Positions 13,701-25,471 of a stretch of DNA of 64,000 nt are shown one piece after another (within the stretch, counting starts at the first letter, position 1; each line of letters begins with the position of its first letter). Origin of the DNA: Hemibagrus wyckioides (taxonomy: Eukaryota; Chordata; Actinopteri; Siluriformes; Bagridae); NCBI RefSeq assembly GCF_019097595.1, contig NC_080726.1, positions 13,099,705 through 13,163,704 of the forward strand, in the 5' to 3' direction. The position numbers and the translations under genes are program-made. The notes under the pieces were generated by a model that saw nothing but the letters and a program-made list of their open reading frames with translations, made no database searches and was not told where the DNA came from.

Positions 13701-16429
13701 GACAATTTTCCCACACTGCTGCCAGTTTCAGTTGACTCAGCCTAATTTTGAAAGCTAATTTACAAATGCAAACAAATACAAATGCACAAGTTATACCTGT
13801 TTATACCTGAGGTAGCAATGAAAAAAAATAAATATGGCAGTTTCATTCCTTTTAGATGTAATTTACTACTGCTTTAAATATAAAAGTAATGCTTCATACT
13901 TGAACTCGCCCCTACCACCAGAGAAATGACGAGACAAAAATCTAAAGTGTCCATCAGTTGGTCCCATTAGTAATGACCGTTTTTAAGGCCCTTTGAAGTA
14001 ATTGTTTTTGGCCACTTTAAGTTCAAAATGACTTCACCCTGGGCAATTCCCCCTTCGAAGGCCCCTGCATAGGCTTCATCATTTCAGAATGGTCTGCTCA
14101 GATAGTGTCAGTGCTGCGCTTTATTTCACAGTGCTGCAGAGACTGCAGGCTAGCTGTAAATGCATATGGAAATTTCTCTTTAAATCGCATTATAAGTAGG
14201 GCATACAGCCATATTATGTGAGCAATACTTCAGCCTGTGCTTTATTAGGGTCTCTTCTGCCTTGTTTTTTTTCGATGTTTATGTATGACTTCTTACTCAT
14301 GTTTGCCTGTAAACACCTTGATTTATAACGGATTATATGAGGTTGAAACCAGGTTTTAGTGGCACCATGAAAATAATTAAGGAGGGACCCGAATAGTTTT
14401 TCAGTTCCCTAGTTAAGCAGTCTGAAAGAAACTGCATTTTTATTGCATTTGCTGGAAGAAGGGGTGAGAGGGATTCCTGGGAATGAGAATTTGTTGTTCT
14501 GATGCAAAGCCTGATTGCTTGCTGAAGCCTTGGAAGAACCACAGCAAGTGAGAAGCCAATTCAATTTCATAGCAGCTCTCCTAATTTCTTCTCTGTGCTG
14601 GCAGTTAATTGGCAGCTTTACATGGCTGGAAAAGAAAGCTGTGGCACTAACTGGCTCTTTAAAGGCTGCTGTAATTGTGGGTACAAACATAAAACACCAC
14701 ACAGCAAAGGCCAAAACACTAGTAAGTAAGCTCTGTGTGTATGTGAGAGAGAGAGAGAATTAAGCATAGAGAAAAGAAGAGATAAGCCCTCATTAGTTAA
14801 TTGAGCCAGGATCTGTTTGTTTTTGATTACTTTTTGGTGCAAAGAGATTCTTTCACAAGCAATGAGCTTTGTTTTTTTTTTGTCTCTGGGAGCTCTATGA
14901 CTGTGCACTTTTTGTTCTTTGTGTCCATCTTCACAGCAGTATTCAAGGTTTTATTCATCGACATCCATGCAGGAGCACAAGGAGGAGGAGGTGAGAGAAG
15001 CTGACTATCTGGAAAATGTGCCTCTCAAGAGGCGCTCCTGCTCACCACACACCAATAACATGTGTTCCACCAAATCATGTGACCTTCAGTCTCACTCTGC
15101 CAAACGTTACCCAAGCCCACAGGTGAATTTTTTTTTCTTCATCTCTCCCTCTCTCTCTCACCCAAACATATCAGACCACACCCCTCTCACAGGTTGTTTA
15201 TCTCCTTTCTTGCTGAACCTGGTGACCTAATTCTTCCAGGGTACAATTACACTGTAGGTCATAGCTGATTACTTAATGCTTTTTTGCTCTTTGAAATTAT
15301 ATAGAGAGTTAGCAGAGTGTAGTAGATTTGACTCTTTTTCTTCTTTTTTTTTTTTTTCTTTTTTTTTTGGTCAAGGCAGTTGATTTTATGTATTTTGCAC
15401 TTCTAAACCCTCCTTATATAATTGCGCTCATAATGTTGTCTGATTGCAAATTGCTCATAAACAGCCGAGCCCCTGTGGGGTTACTTTGCAATCTTGTCTC
15501 TCGTTTTCACCAGTTGCCATCTTGTCATTACAATCTTGTCTGTCACTTCCACTAGTGTATGAAGGAGAGACTGAACTCCAATGATTCAATGAAGGACAGC
15601 AGCTGCACTAAGACACACTGGTGAGCATTTTAACTGCTGGAGCTTAGTGAATTGAAGATCAGCATATTGTTTAATTTGTGTGTTTGTATGTGTGTGTGTG
15701 TGTGCGCATTTACATTTCTTTTTTTAATTAGGTATGTGTGCCTAGTGTACTGTTTATGCTGTGTAGAGATGTGAGCACATATACTGTACATCTAGTCACA
15801 TATCAAGAGCCGAAGATATTCTTTTTGATTCTACTATCATTTTAATTTTTGAACTCCAAATTCCTATTTAGCATTTTATGTCCATAGTTGATTCTAATCT
15901 CCTATTGAGTATCTACAAATAGGTACTTTTCCATTGGTCTTTTCTGAGCAGAGAAGGTTATGAGAATAATCTGACAAACTGAAGTCATGGTTTTCTCCAA
16001 AATACATTTTGCTCCAAAAATCAATATAACTTCGTATTAAGATTGTTTCCAAAAGTGTAAAGCTTTGTGATGTATTGTCTGAATAGATGCATATTAGAAA
16101 CGGTCTTCTGTTAACGTAAAAAAAACAAAAGGATATCATCTGAAGTATCAACTGAAACTCTTGTAGTAGAATTAATGAAATCCTTTTTCATGTCCCTTCT
16201 TATTATGTGTAGTGCCAACAAGGAACAGCAACACTGGTCAATAAGGCTCCTAAATCTGTTGGAGTTCCTGAAGTTCCCACTTCTGCTCTGCATTCTACTT
16301 GCCCTATTCGTGATTTTGGTCATCTGGCCCACCTCAGTGCTCCAAAACAACCAATGCTACCATTCCAACTCCCTTGCAAATTCCTTTCACCTAGCTTTAT
16401 GCTATGTCAATGGACCACCTCCAACCTGA
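7768..16429 (+). CDS. syne2: Nesprin (syne2-like), C-terminal part with KASH domain
   Basis: Nesprins span the outer nuclear membrane and bind SUN proteins through a C-terminal KASH peptide, linking the nucleus to the cytoskeleton. Exons, set by GT/AG sites and phase: 7768-8014, 8249-8399, 8757-8939, 9233-9370, 9969-10163, 11394-11616, 11853-11965, 12582-12633, 12971-13128, 14940-15122 (or from 14937), 15556-15620 and 16213-16429, about 640 codons with the N-terminus missing. Exons 2-5 encode spectrin-repeat helices typical of nesprin-1/2 (NSSHVLYTTAKEELQKFE; IWLADMDLKLTEVEHFSE; QQGEELIQRSEPADA). Exon 6 has an acidic linker (VLEWDPSVDIGGS). The last exon holds one membrane segment (PLLLCILLALFVILVIW) and ends NGPPPT. 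A Cys 24 residues from the end matches the Cys that bonds SUN in nesprins. The usual final spectrin repeats before KASH were not found. Membership of the nesprin-1/2 group is firm; the choice of syne2 rests on akap5 being next door, as in humans. The exact first and tenth exon borders are less sure. Confidence 0.85.
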
Positions 16430-18074
16430 GGACTGCAGAGGCACACAGAGTACCATAAACCCTGACGCTTTAAGAGATATTAAAGCAAAACAACAGGGGA
16501 AAAAGCCTACAGACATTGCAACCATAGGTTCTGAAAAGAAAAATAATTTCACAGAGTTTGGGTTAAAGGCTTCACACAGTAGGCTAGGTGTTATTAGGCA
16601 CTTTGGAATTTGTAGACACAGTGTTTGGCTTGGAACATTACATTCAGTTAAATTTTGATATATATATCTTGATATATATTTTATATGTCCCTGGCAGTAG
16701 CATAGGCTTTATCATTAATGACACAGGCTTGGTTTAGTACAGGGATAAATCACTGGAATTATAAACAGTCAGTGTCTTAATATGGGGATTGAAGAGTTGT
16801 ATACTGTGCTACCATTTCACCCACTAAGCTAGATATTATTTATTACTATTTTTAAAAGGAAAATAAATAAATGAATAAATAAATAAAGTTTATTAAACTG
16901 CCATTGTGCTGTGAAACTTTTGTGAAAATACACTATAGAATCTGAAGGGCAGGTTATGGTTTTCTGGCATAAGAAGCAAAACCAATTTTATCCATTTCAC
17001 AAGACTTGCCTTGTGTTTTTACCATTAAGTCTATAAACTGTAATAATCCTGGATTTGATTTCAGCTGACTGGGCATTCAGTCTTTCCCCAGCTACCTAAT
17101 ATAATATAAGTTTCTGTTATTTTGCTACATGAATGATATGAGACATCAAACCATTCACCTTTAGATTTCATAACAGGCTATATAATACACCTCCACTTTA
17201 GACTCTTAGAGGACTTCCTCTGGTAGATCGGATGCTTGAGAAAATGAAGCACTTGGGTGAAGCACTAGCCTATTCCAACACTTTGACAAATAATGGATTA
17301 TGCCTCATGCAATGTCCAATGTAGCCTTTACTGTGAAACATTTGAGAGGCCTACACTGCATGTTTAAACTGCAGGCTCATTTGGTTTTTCCCTGTCTAAC
17401 TTTAAACCTGGTTTTAGTGAATTTGTGTGTTTAGAGCTCTAGCTTTTGCTGAAGATTGTGGATCTGATCCGAATTGGAACTGAAAAGAACAGAATTTTTA
17501 TGTTGAGGTTTCAAGGAGAAATGAGACTATTAGATTGGACTGCCGATGTAAACAAAGCCTTAGGTGTTTGCGCAGTATGTGTTACGCTAACAGCCTGGAA
17601 CGACTTCACAAAGAACTTGATATTATTATATATTATACTGCAGTATGAAAAATATGTCTGAGGGAAATTTCAGTGGGAAGTCTTACACTGACTTAAAGGA
17701 TCAGTAGTGTGGAGATGTAGCAAAGCATTAAGTATCATTTGCATCATGGGAATATGTTATTAAATTTAAAATATAATTAATAAATGAAAAAAGACAGCAG
17801 TGGCTGTGATATGGAGTTATACACTGTGATTCTTTTTGGGGGATATAGGCAGTGTCGAGCTCTTTGTCTCTGAGTTAGTGAACACTTTGAATAAGGGTTT
17901 TGTACTACGGCTGGAGAAAATGGCAAAAAACATTTCAAATTGAATTATCTCACAAACATTCTTGGAGCTGGAACTGAAGGCATTTGTAGTTGGCCTTTCA
18001 ACCCCATAGCTATCCGTTACATGGGGATGAACTGGGAAAATATGTGTATATATTTTGAATATGTGTATATTCAC

Positions 18075-18079
18075 ATTAA

Positions 18080-18137
<58 letters not shown>
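18075..18137. repeat. (ATT)n microsatellite
   Basis: About 20 uninterrupted ATT units. It produces a spurious poly-Ile open frame on the plus strand. Confidence 0.95.
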
Positions 18138-18139
<2 letters not shown>

Positions 18140-18539
18140 CAATAATGTCAGTGAGGAGATGGAAGACTAGGCAAATAACACTTAACAGCAGTGCAAAACT
18201 GTTTTGTTGAATTGTGTAGTTGAAAAATATTGTCTGCCCTCAAATGACATGAAGACACTTTTTAGAAAGAAAATTGCTTTTTCCCCCTACAGAAAAATTA
18301 TTAAATGCATCCGAAGTGAAATGCTCAGTAGTAGGGGTTGTAATTAAATATCAACAATAACTGATGCACCACTACCCTTTATGTAACTAAAATTAGTTCA
18401 TAAATTTAAGAAAACCTGACTCTGATTAGGAAGCTTTGCTCCCTCCATTTTGAGATGGTTACTATGGATTTACATGATAAGACTATCTGTCTATAACTGT
18501 CTATGTCCTTACAAACATTTCTATGATTTTGTTTCCAGC

Positions 18540-18808
18540 CAACGCAGCACGGTGGCTTAGTAGTTAGCATTGTTGCCTCACAGCAAGAAGGTCCTGGGTT
18601 CGATTCCTGGGTTTACTCTGAGTACTCTGGTTTCTTCCCACACTCCAAAAACATGTACATTACGTTGTGTGTGGTTGTCTGTCTATATGTGGCCCTGTGA
18701 TGGACTGGCGACCTGTCCAGGGTGTACCTTTGTATCTCTGCTGCCTTTTACCTGGCAGATCCCCATAACCCTAATTAGGAATAAAGTGGGTATAGACGAT
18801 GAATTAAT
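18540..18808 (+). mobile_element. tRNA-type SINE-like dispersed repeat
   Basis: The left end looks like an internal Pol III promoter: an A-box-like GGTGGCTTAGTAGTTAGC at 18551 and a B box GGTTCGATTCC at 18597-18607. The body continues with a segment common in fish genomes (GTCCATCAC-type text in reverse, read here as GTGATGGACTGGCGACC, followed by CTGTCCAGGGTGTACC). Several bases are decayed. This is a retroposed repeat, not a tRNA gene, since the 3' half does not fold as a tRNA. The assignment to a named family is not attempted. Confidence 0.65.
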
Positions 18809-21800
18809 GTTTACCAGCCGTTCAGTTAAATGACCATGTCATAGAGCCATTTTGGCTCTATTTAATATATAAGAAATGTAATTATCAGTAACATGCCTAA
18901 TTATAATACATTGTGTGCGTCTCCACTGTGAGTCCCTAAATCCTAAGTCAAAATACAATTATGTGCTCTCTCCTTGATCTAAAACTCTTGGGAACCTCAA
19001 TAACACTACATGTAGTACTGCAGTACATGTGGATAGTATGTCCCATTTGAATTTTTCATTTTCTCATTCTCTGCCAGCACCAATGGGCTGAGGCACTAAA
19101 TAAACATAATGAGATAGCATTGTGCTAATCGACAAAATGGATCACCATTGGTCGGGACCTTGGCTCCCAACTACACCCCCCTCCGCATGCAGCACAGTCC
19201 TGTCACAACAACAACAGTGATCAGGATTGACAGCCTGTGCACACATAAAGAGATTACGTAGAAATCCCTTGGACGGTATCCCTTTAGGACAGCAAACATT
19301 TGGATGGGCATAACAGCTGTAACTCAGTGTTACAGTGTCATAGTTAACACTTTATAGCTAGGGGCTTGTTATCCAATCAGCAAATCTATAAAAGGTCAAC
19401 GAGTCATGCAGACTGCCCAGGCCATCAAGCAGAGCATTGGGATAAAATATTGAATTATTTTGAACACAAAACCATGGCCATTCCCCACCAAAAATTGCTT
19501 ACCCAGCTGGCAGGGTGCCATACCTCTTCGTGATCACAGCTCACTGGAGCTAAACAGGTGCATATCATCATCTCAATGTCTATTTAAATAGACCTGCCTC
19601 TGGTCAGATCTCAGACCTGGTGTAATCTCCTCTTTTTGGAACTGGGTTGAAAAATTGGACTGAGAAAGTAAAGGGGGAAGTGAACATACAAGACAAGCAA
19701 GTGTCTGTCGGGCATGGTCTGGATGAGAATGAAGTATTCTAGTGTCATCTATTTCACATATTGAGGCAGAAACCTAATTACACCGTTTAATGTCCCATGG
19801 AAGTGCCATTACCTAAATGACTCCCCAAAAAAGGAGAGTGCATTTCAACAGTGACTATTTTCAGTCTAAATGCTCATGGATGTCTCAAATCTGAATTAGA
19901 ACATATTGTATATGTGCTGACTTTCTGCTGAGGGAGTAAGCAGCATTTAATTCCCCTACACCAAGCTCTTGCGTTGACAATGACAGTAAGCTTGGCTCCC
20001 CCCAAGTCCCCCCTCCTGCTCTGCTCCCTGTCCTGATTCATGTGAATGGATCTTGTGAGAATGTTTCAAGCTGGCAGCGCCACAGCAGAGAGCTTTAGCC
20101 CTTTCTCCCCTTAAACCTGCCTCTGTTGCTACATGATGCATGCTTAGTTCTGTCATCTATTCACATACTGAGTCACATGGTTAGAGGTACATAGTAAGCC
20201 AGTGCTTAGCGACTGTAGCTCTATCTCCTCATGGACCTACCTGAGCATGATGTTTACAACAGCATGCTCTGGCACATGTTTGTACTCACATCCTCACGTC
20301 AGCGGCTTCTTAAAATAAGATGTCTACACAGCAGATGAGAGTGCAGGAAATGGACTTGACAGGCATTGCCGTGAGCTTGACACAGCCTTCAGCTGAGCCT
20401 GTCATAGCGGCAGCACCCAACCCCCACATCACCCCGCTACTTACACACAAACACTGCCACCACACATAATAAGACACACAGCTCTTTCCCGCCATTGCTT
20501 GGACCATTCATAACACCGGCAGCAGCTCTTCATGTTGGACAGACAGTCAATCCTGGGGCTTACAAAAAATTATGAGACATGTGTTTACAGGCTCTATGTT
20601 TGGCTTGTGCAGGCTACCAAGCTTTCTTGGTTTTATCTGTTAGTGCTTGCTTGGGAATTTTTCTGCTTATGGTTACTTGAACACGAACAAGGGAAAAGTC
20701 TGTTGTCTGCTCAGTCTACACTGGTTGACTGACATTGAATTCCCAATTGTCAGAAAAAATAATGCATATTTTAATTGTTAATTAATAGTTATTGTAAGGA
20801 GCAAATAAAATAACCTTGTTGCCAGATTAAAGTTTGGTTAATATTATGACTAGTAAACCACGATTCTGGCATGTTTTTAATCTGATCAACAAGCGCTATG
20901 TTCTGGATTTAATATTGTGTCATGATGGACATGGGCAGTTTCTGAAACTGAAAACTTATATAGGATCTGGCATATTACATGAATGAAATGATTGCAGCAG
21001 GCTTACAAGTCTGCCAAAAGGATATGCCTCTAACGTTGTCATTTCTGTCATCAGTCAGACACAAGATGGCTGATTCAAAAGCAGAACTCTGAGGGGAAAC
21101 ACAGACTCAACAGCATCTTCAACTAGGAAATGAAAACTCAACGCATGAACACATTTTCTTTTGATACTCTAATAAAATATTAATCATGAAACAATGCAGC
21201 ACACATTTAATTCTGTCCAGAGGGCAAATTGCGCCTCATATTAAAATGGAGACACATCTGATGTTGGCATTCACACTAAATGGTCTGTTTAATTCCTATT
21301 TCTTGCTTCACAGACTTAGTTTTGCTATTAAATATCTTTATCTTTCTTTTGTGTTTCCCTTTCATTCCAGCCACAGCCAAACATATCAAGATGACCAATG
21401 TATTTGGTCTCATGACAATGGGTGACCATCATAATTTATTTAATGCTGCAAGAAATATGTAAATTTCTTCCAGATGTACACTGATTTTTTCACAGAAAAC
21501 ATTGCACACTATATGGCACCTACATGTAGGCCTTCCCCAAACTGTTATCACAAATTACGAATATTTATGTACAGAAATTATGCAGACTATTGTATAGGAT
21601 GTATTTGGAAATGAAAATACACAGGTCAAGGTTCATAAAGTAATGGTTGGAGTGAAAGATCTCAAGTCACCTGCACACGTTTAGGATGAACTGGAATGCC
21701 AACTGCATACCAGACCTCCTTACCCTGATGTGACAGTGACTGAATGAGAAAGTCTCCACAGCAAAATTCCAATATATAGTGCAAAGCCTTCTCAGAAGAG

Positions 21801-22207
21801 TGGAGGTTATAAAAAGGGTAAAGGGGGACTAAATCTGGAATGGCCCGTTCGAAAAGCACATATAATCTAGAGTGAATTCACCTATATTGGGACACTTTTT
21901 GTATTTCCAATTTGTCTAAGCTTTCTTGCAATTAACAAAACGAATAACCCTACATATGATGCATTTCTGTAAACCACATGGTTTTGCCTATCTGCACATT
22001 CTGAAGGAGCATGCTTTCCCTTTTGAAACTTCACACTTATTTTTTCTTATCTTAGGTATATACAGTATGTGCCTCACAAGTATGTGGAATACATTATTCA
22101 AAACCATTTTATAACCATGAAAAAAATTACCAAAGCATAAATCATTTTTCCTACCCTAACATTTTTAGGGTCACCTTCCCGTTTGAATATGGCCACACCC
22201 ACCTGCA

Positions 22208-22229
22208 TGACGTCATATGAATTACGTCA
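22208..22229 (+). promoter_or_regulatory. Paired CRE-like sites upstream of akap5
   Basis: A perfect cAMP-response element TGACGTCA lies at 22208-22215, followed by a variant TTACGTCA at 22222-22229, about 0.7 kb before the CpG-rich first exon. Full CRE palindromes are uncommon in A+T-rich DNA like this. That they control akap5 is inferred from position only. Confidence 0.4.
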
Positions 22230-22841
22230 TGTTTTTTTTTTTTTTTAAGCACTTCCACTGCAAGGGCTCAGGCCAGAAAAGAAATCCTGCTAGGTTTTAC
22301 TGTCCCAAATTCACATAATGTCACACATGTAACACATATAATTACAGTATAATGTAGAATTTGAGGATTTTTTCTTTTAAATGTTCCTTAAGTCCTCCTA
22401 AAAAGTTTATACATGATATAGTCTATGTACATATTGGAACCCATAATCTAACTGATGTACATCACTTAGTAATCTCAGAAATAGTTTCATTTTGTCCAGA
22501 CGTCTGTTGATTCTTCCTGAATAGTGTATATTGCATCGTATAAAGTATATCAGATATACTGAGGAGTACATCGTAGCTTATGTGACACTCTTCAAGCCTC
22601 ATCACTGTAACTGCCCAAAGTTGCAGCTGGTTCTAGTGATGTATAAGCAGCCGCTGACCAAGCAAGGCAGTGTAAAGAGTCTGTTCGTTAGAAATGCGCC
22701 GGTGAAATTGCCTAATGACATTGCCGTCCCTCATGCAAATTAGGGCAAATGATTTTTTCACCTAGAACAGAACACCAGATAATCTGACTTATAGACGGAT
22801 CTCAGATATGAGTTAAACAATCTTAGTTACAAACGGGTGCG

Positions 22842-22898
22842 TTTGCAATAGGGTGTGTCGAGGGGGGGTTACTAGTTGCTAGGGGTAACAGGGGTGAG

Positions 22899-22942
<44 letters not shown>

Positions 22943-23113
22943 CGCCAACGCGACCCTCGAGTCCCCGCGCGATTCTCTTCACGGGGGTTGGTTGGCTGTA
23001 GTGAGGCGCGGGGAGGATGCGAGCGGGGATTTAGTTTCTCAGGCTTTTCCAGTCTGCAGCAGATTATTCCCTTTCACCAACACCCAGCAACGGATTTAGC
23101 TTCCCAAAACAAG
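22842..23113 (+). promoter_or_regulatory. akap5: akap5 CpG-rich promoter and noncoding first exon
   Basis: This is one of the few CpG-dense spots in the window (22942-23030 contains many CG steps such as CCCCGCGCGATTC and GAGGCGCGGGGAGG). The sequence ends in a strong donor, CAAG|GTAAGG, at 23113/23114. The akap5 coding exon starts after an acceptor (CCCTCTAG) at 25311. This suggests a noncoding exon 1 spliced over about 2.2 kb to the coding exon. The transcription start was not located; a GT microsatellite lies inside (22902-22941). Confidence 0.55.
22902..22941. repeat. (GT)n microsatellite
   Basis: Twenty GT units directly upstream of the CpG-rich akap5 exon 1. Its position next to a promoter makes length variation potentially relevant. 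Confidence 0.95.
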
Positions 23114-23837
23114 GTAAGGTGAATAATTACTTCAAATGGTGGTTGAGTTTTGTATATGTACATGCTTGTTTTTATAGCACATGTATAACATAGCTCTGTT
23201 GTTGTTGTTTTTTTTGTTGTTTTTTTTTGGAACAAGGGACAGTCTGTCTCCTTCTGCAGCTTCAGTCTGATGACTTTGATAAAAACATGCGCATGTGCGC
23301 GTTTCTTTACTTCGCCAATACACATATGACATACTGGGTTTTGGGGGGTTTGGGTTTGTTTTTTTGTTTTTTTAATTTTTTTTTTTTGGCGACGGAGAGT
23401 AAAAGTGACAGACATTTAGATCAATGGAAATGATTATAACATTAATCATGAATGTGGTTGTTTTGACTGCACCGCTGTTAGAATATTGTGGAATTTATTC
23501 CAGGGCTGTATTTTAATTCCTGTTTGGATTGTATATTTCGGTTGGAAAGCAAGCATCTGTTTATGGCTTTGTTTGCTGCTGCAGACGGCATCATTCATTC
23601 GGTCAACTTCGCCAAGCGCGCCAGACTGTCTTCTTGCACATTATAATCAGAGTCACTCAAGTGTGAATTTGGAAAGGACCGCGCTCGATGCGCTTAAAAT
23701 ACAATCCTCTTTTTTTTCCATAAAACATTTATGACCACTGCTTGCTCAACCACTGCAAATATTTATACAGTGTAGCTCCACCTGTGCCTTATAAACGTGA
23801 CGTTACAAGTCTAGGCTATGGTGACGACGGGTTTTGT

Positions 23838-23861
23838 TTGTGTGTGTGTGTGTGTGTGTGT
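23838..23861. repeat. (TG)n microsatellite
   Basis: About 12 TG units within the presumed akap5 intron 1. Confidence 0.9.
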
Positions 23862-25471
23862 TCAAGTTGCTGTTGTTTTCCCGCTGCATATGCAACAGAG
23901 AAGTTACATGTAAACATTACAATGTCACCCTATCTTTTTTAGAGCATTATCAGTCAAGAGCGCCTAAGATATATATATATTTTTTGGAATCGGCGATTTC
24001 GCATCAGCCCATTGTTCAAGATGTTTTCCAGAGAAGCATGACTCATTGTCTGTTCGTGACGTTTTGACTAAGTTGCTCGTTTACGTCATCAATTTAAACG
24101 CTATAAGTAGTCTATTTGGGTATTTGTATTAAATGACAGGCTTTTTTGAAGGGGGTTGGGAATTACATTAGCATTGCAAATAAGCTTTTGAAAAGCACGG
24201 ACACCTGCTGTCTCGAGCATTTGCATTGCCCCATCACACCCCCCTCCAGACACACACACACACGCACACAAACACATTTCTGCAACCAGAGTCCACAGTT
24301 GAGCCCAAATCGAGGGGGCTTCTGCAGACTCCCCCTCTCCCTGCTCGCTTTATCATAACAAAGGCATGGGGCCAAAATGGCTTGTCGGTGAAAAGAGAGG
24401 ACAAAACCGCCCAGGTTTAATTGTCCGTTTGTCAGTCGGATGGAAAAGCGCGGACTCATACGACGATACGCGCATAGTGGAGGCGCAATGAAAATAAAAT
24501 TGCAGCACAGTCAGATAGCGACCTGTTTTTTGTCTACTGTAACTATAGGGTAACAACTTAGCTGCAGAGGCAATCACAGGCCAAATCGATTATACTCTAG
24601 TGCTGTCTTGAGCTTTAGCCTACCACTTAACCTAAATGTTAACTCACGTTTAAAAATCTTTAAAAAAATTTAACACTTTTTCCAGAAGAACCTCAAGAAA
24701 GCTAAAGAAATCTCAGTGTACCAAGAAGAAGGAATCTAGTGTTAAGAAGTCCATACAACTTGACCCTGGGGTGAAGCGTTCATTAATAAAATGAGCTTTT
24801 TCATGGTCATGTAGACATCAGTAAAAAGAGACAGGATTTTTTACACAGGATTGTGTATGCCTTATGGAAATCAAGATCATCACAATGAATATGCAGGAAT
24901 TTTTACCAGCTGAACTCTTAAAAGTGCCTCCATGAGCCTTGTTGCAAAGGTTCTTGAAAAAGAAATAGCTCATTAGACATTTCCTAGTTTATTTACAAGT
25001 GTAGATGATTTTTAAGCAGTCTATTAGCTGACTAAAAGTGTAAGATTCACTCTCATTTCTTGTTTTATGTCAGGCTATTGGGTTTTGATAATACCAGCAT
25101 TAAAACTGTCAAAACAGTGTTGAATACCAAACAAATTTACTCAACAACATTGCTTTAAACTTAGGTGGGAAACTTGCTTTAAACCCTACACACACCCATA
25201 ATGATATATCTGCTATTTGTACCATTAACTTAAAGGATGTCTATTCAACTTCAGTTTGACGACAAATGCTATGCCAATTAATTTGATATACTCTCACTTT
25301 CCTCCCTCTAGATTTGAGACCCAACTTCTCCATATGGAATAGGATGCAGGATTCCTCGTTTCTTGTGGGAATGCTATCTAGCACCGCTGGTTATCGATGA
25401 ACTGTGTTCCATAAATAATAAAAGAAATAAACAGTGTTTAAGTGAAGGAGCTCAAAGAGCACTTTGTTGAT

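Larger units (their letters stand above)
16430..22841. other. Intergenic region between the nesprin gene and akap5
   Basis: No exon recognised. The start is the nesprin 3' UTR; overlapping AATAAA signals lie near 16862-16887, about 430 bases after the stop. It also contains an ATT microsatellite (18075-18137) and a SINE-like copy (18540-18808). Stretches near 19040-19470 and 19940-20520 are richer in G+C and less repetitive than their surroundings and might be regulatory, but nothing in them is diagnostic. The open frames here are short and have no family resemblance. Confidence 0.5.

Noticed and set aside
14409..14908. Overlapping open frames of about 70-100 codons on both strands
   Set aside because: No splice sites in frame with the nesprin exons and no protein resemblance; treated as noncoding.
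18540..18640. A tRNA gene
   Set aside because: A- and B-box-like words exist, but no cloverleaf or acceptor stem closes; the flanking body is that of a SINE-like repeat.
24146..24577. Open frames on both strands near a CA-rich tract
   Set aside because: The Thr-His repeats come from a CACACA tract in the presumed akap5 intron 1; no coding pattern.
25442..25471. Upstream extension of akap5 starting at GTG
   Set aside because: Vertebrate translation rarely starts at GTG, and a good ATG (GATATGG) follows in frame at 25472.
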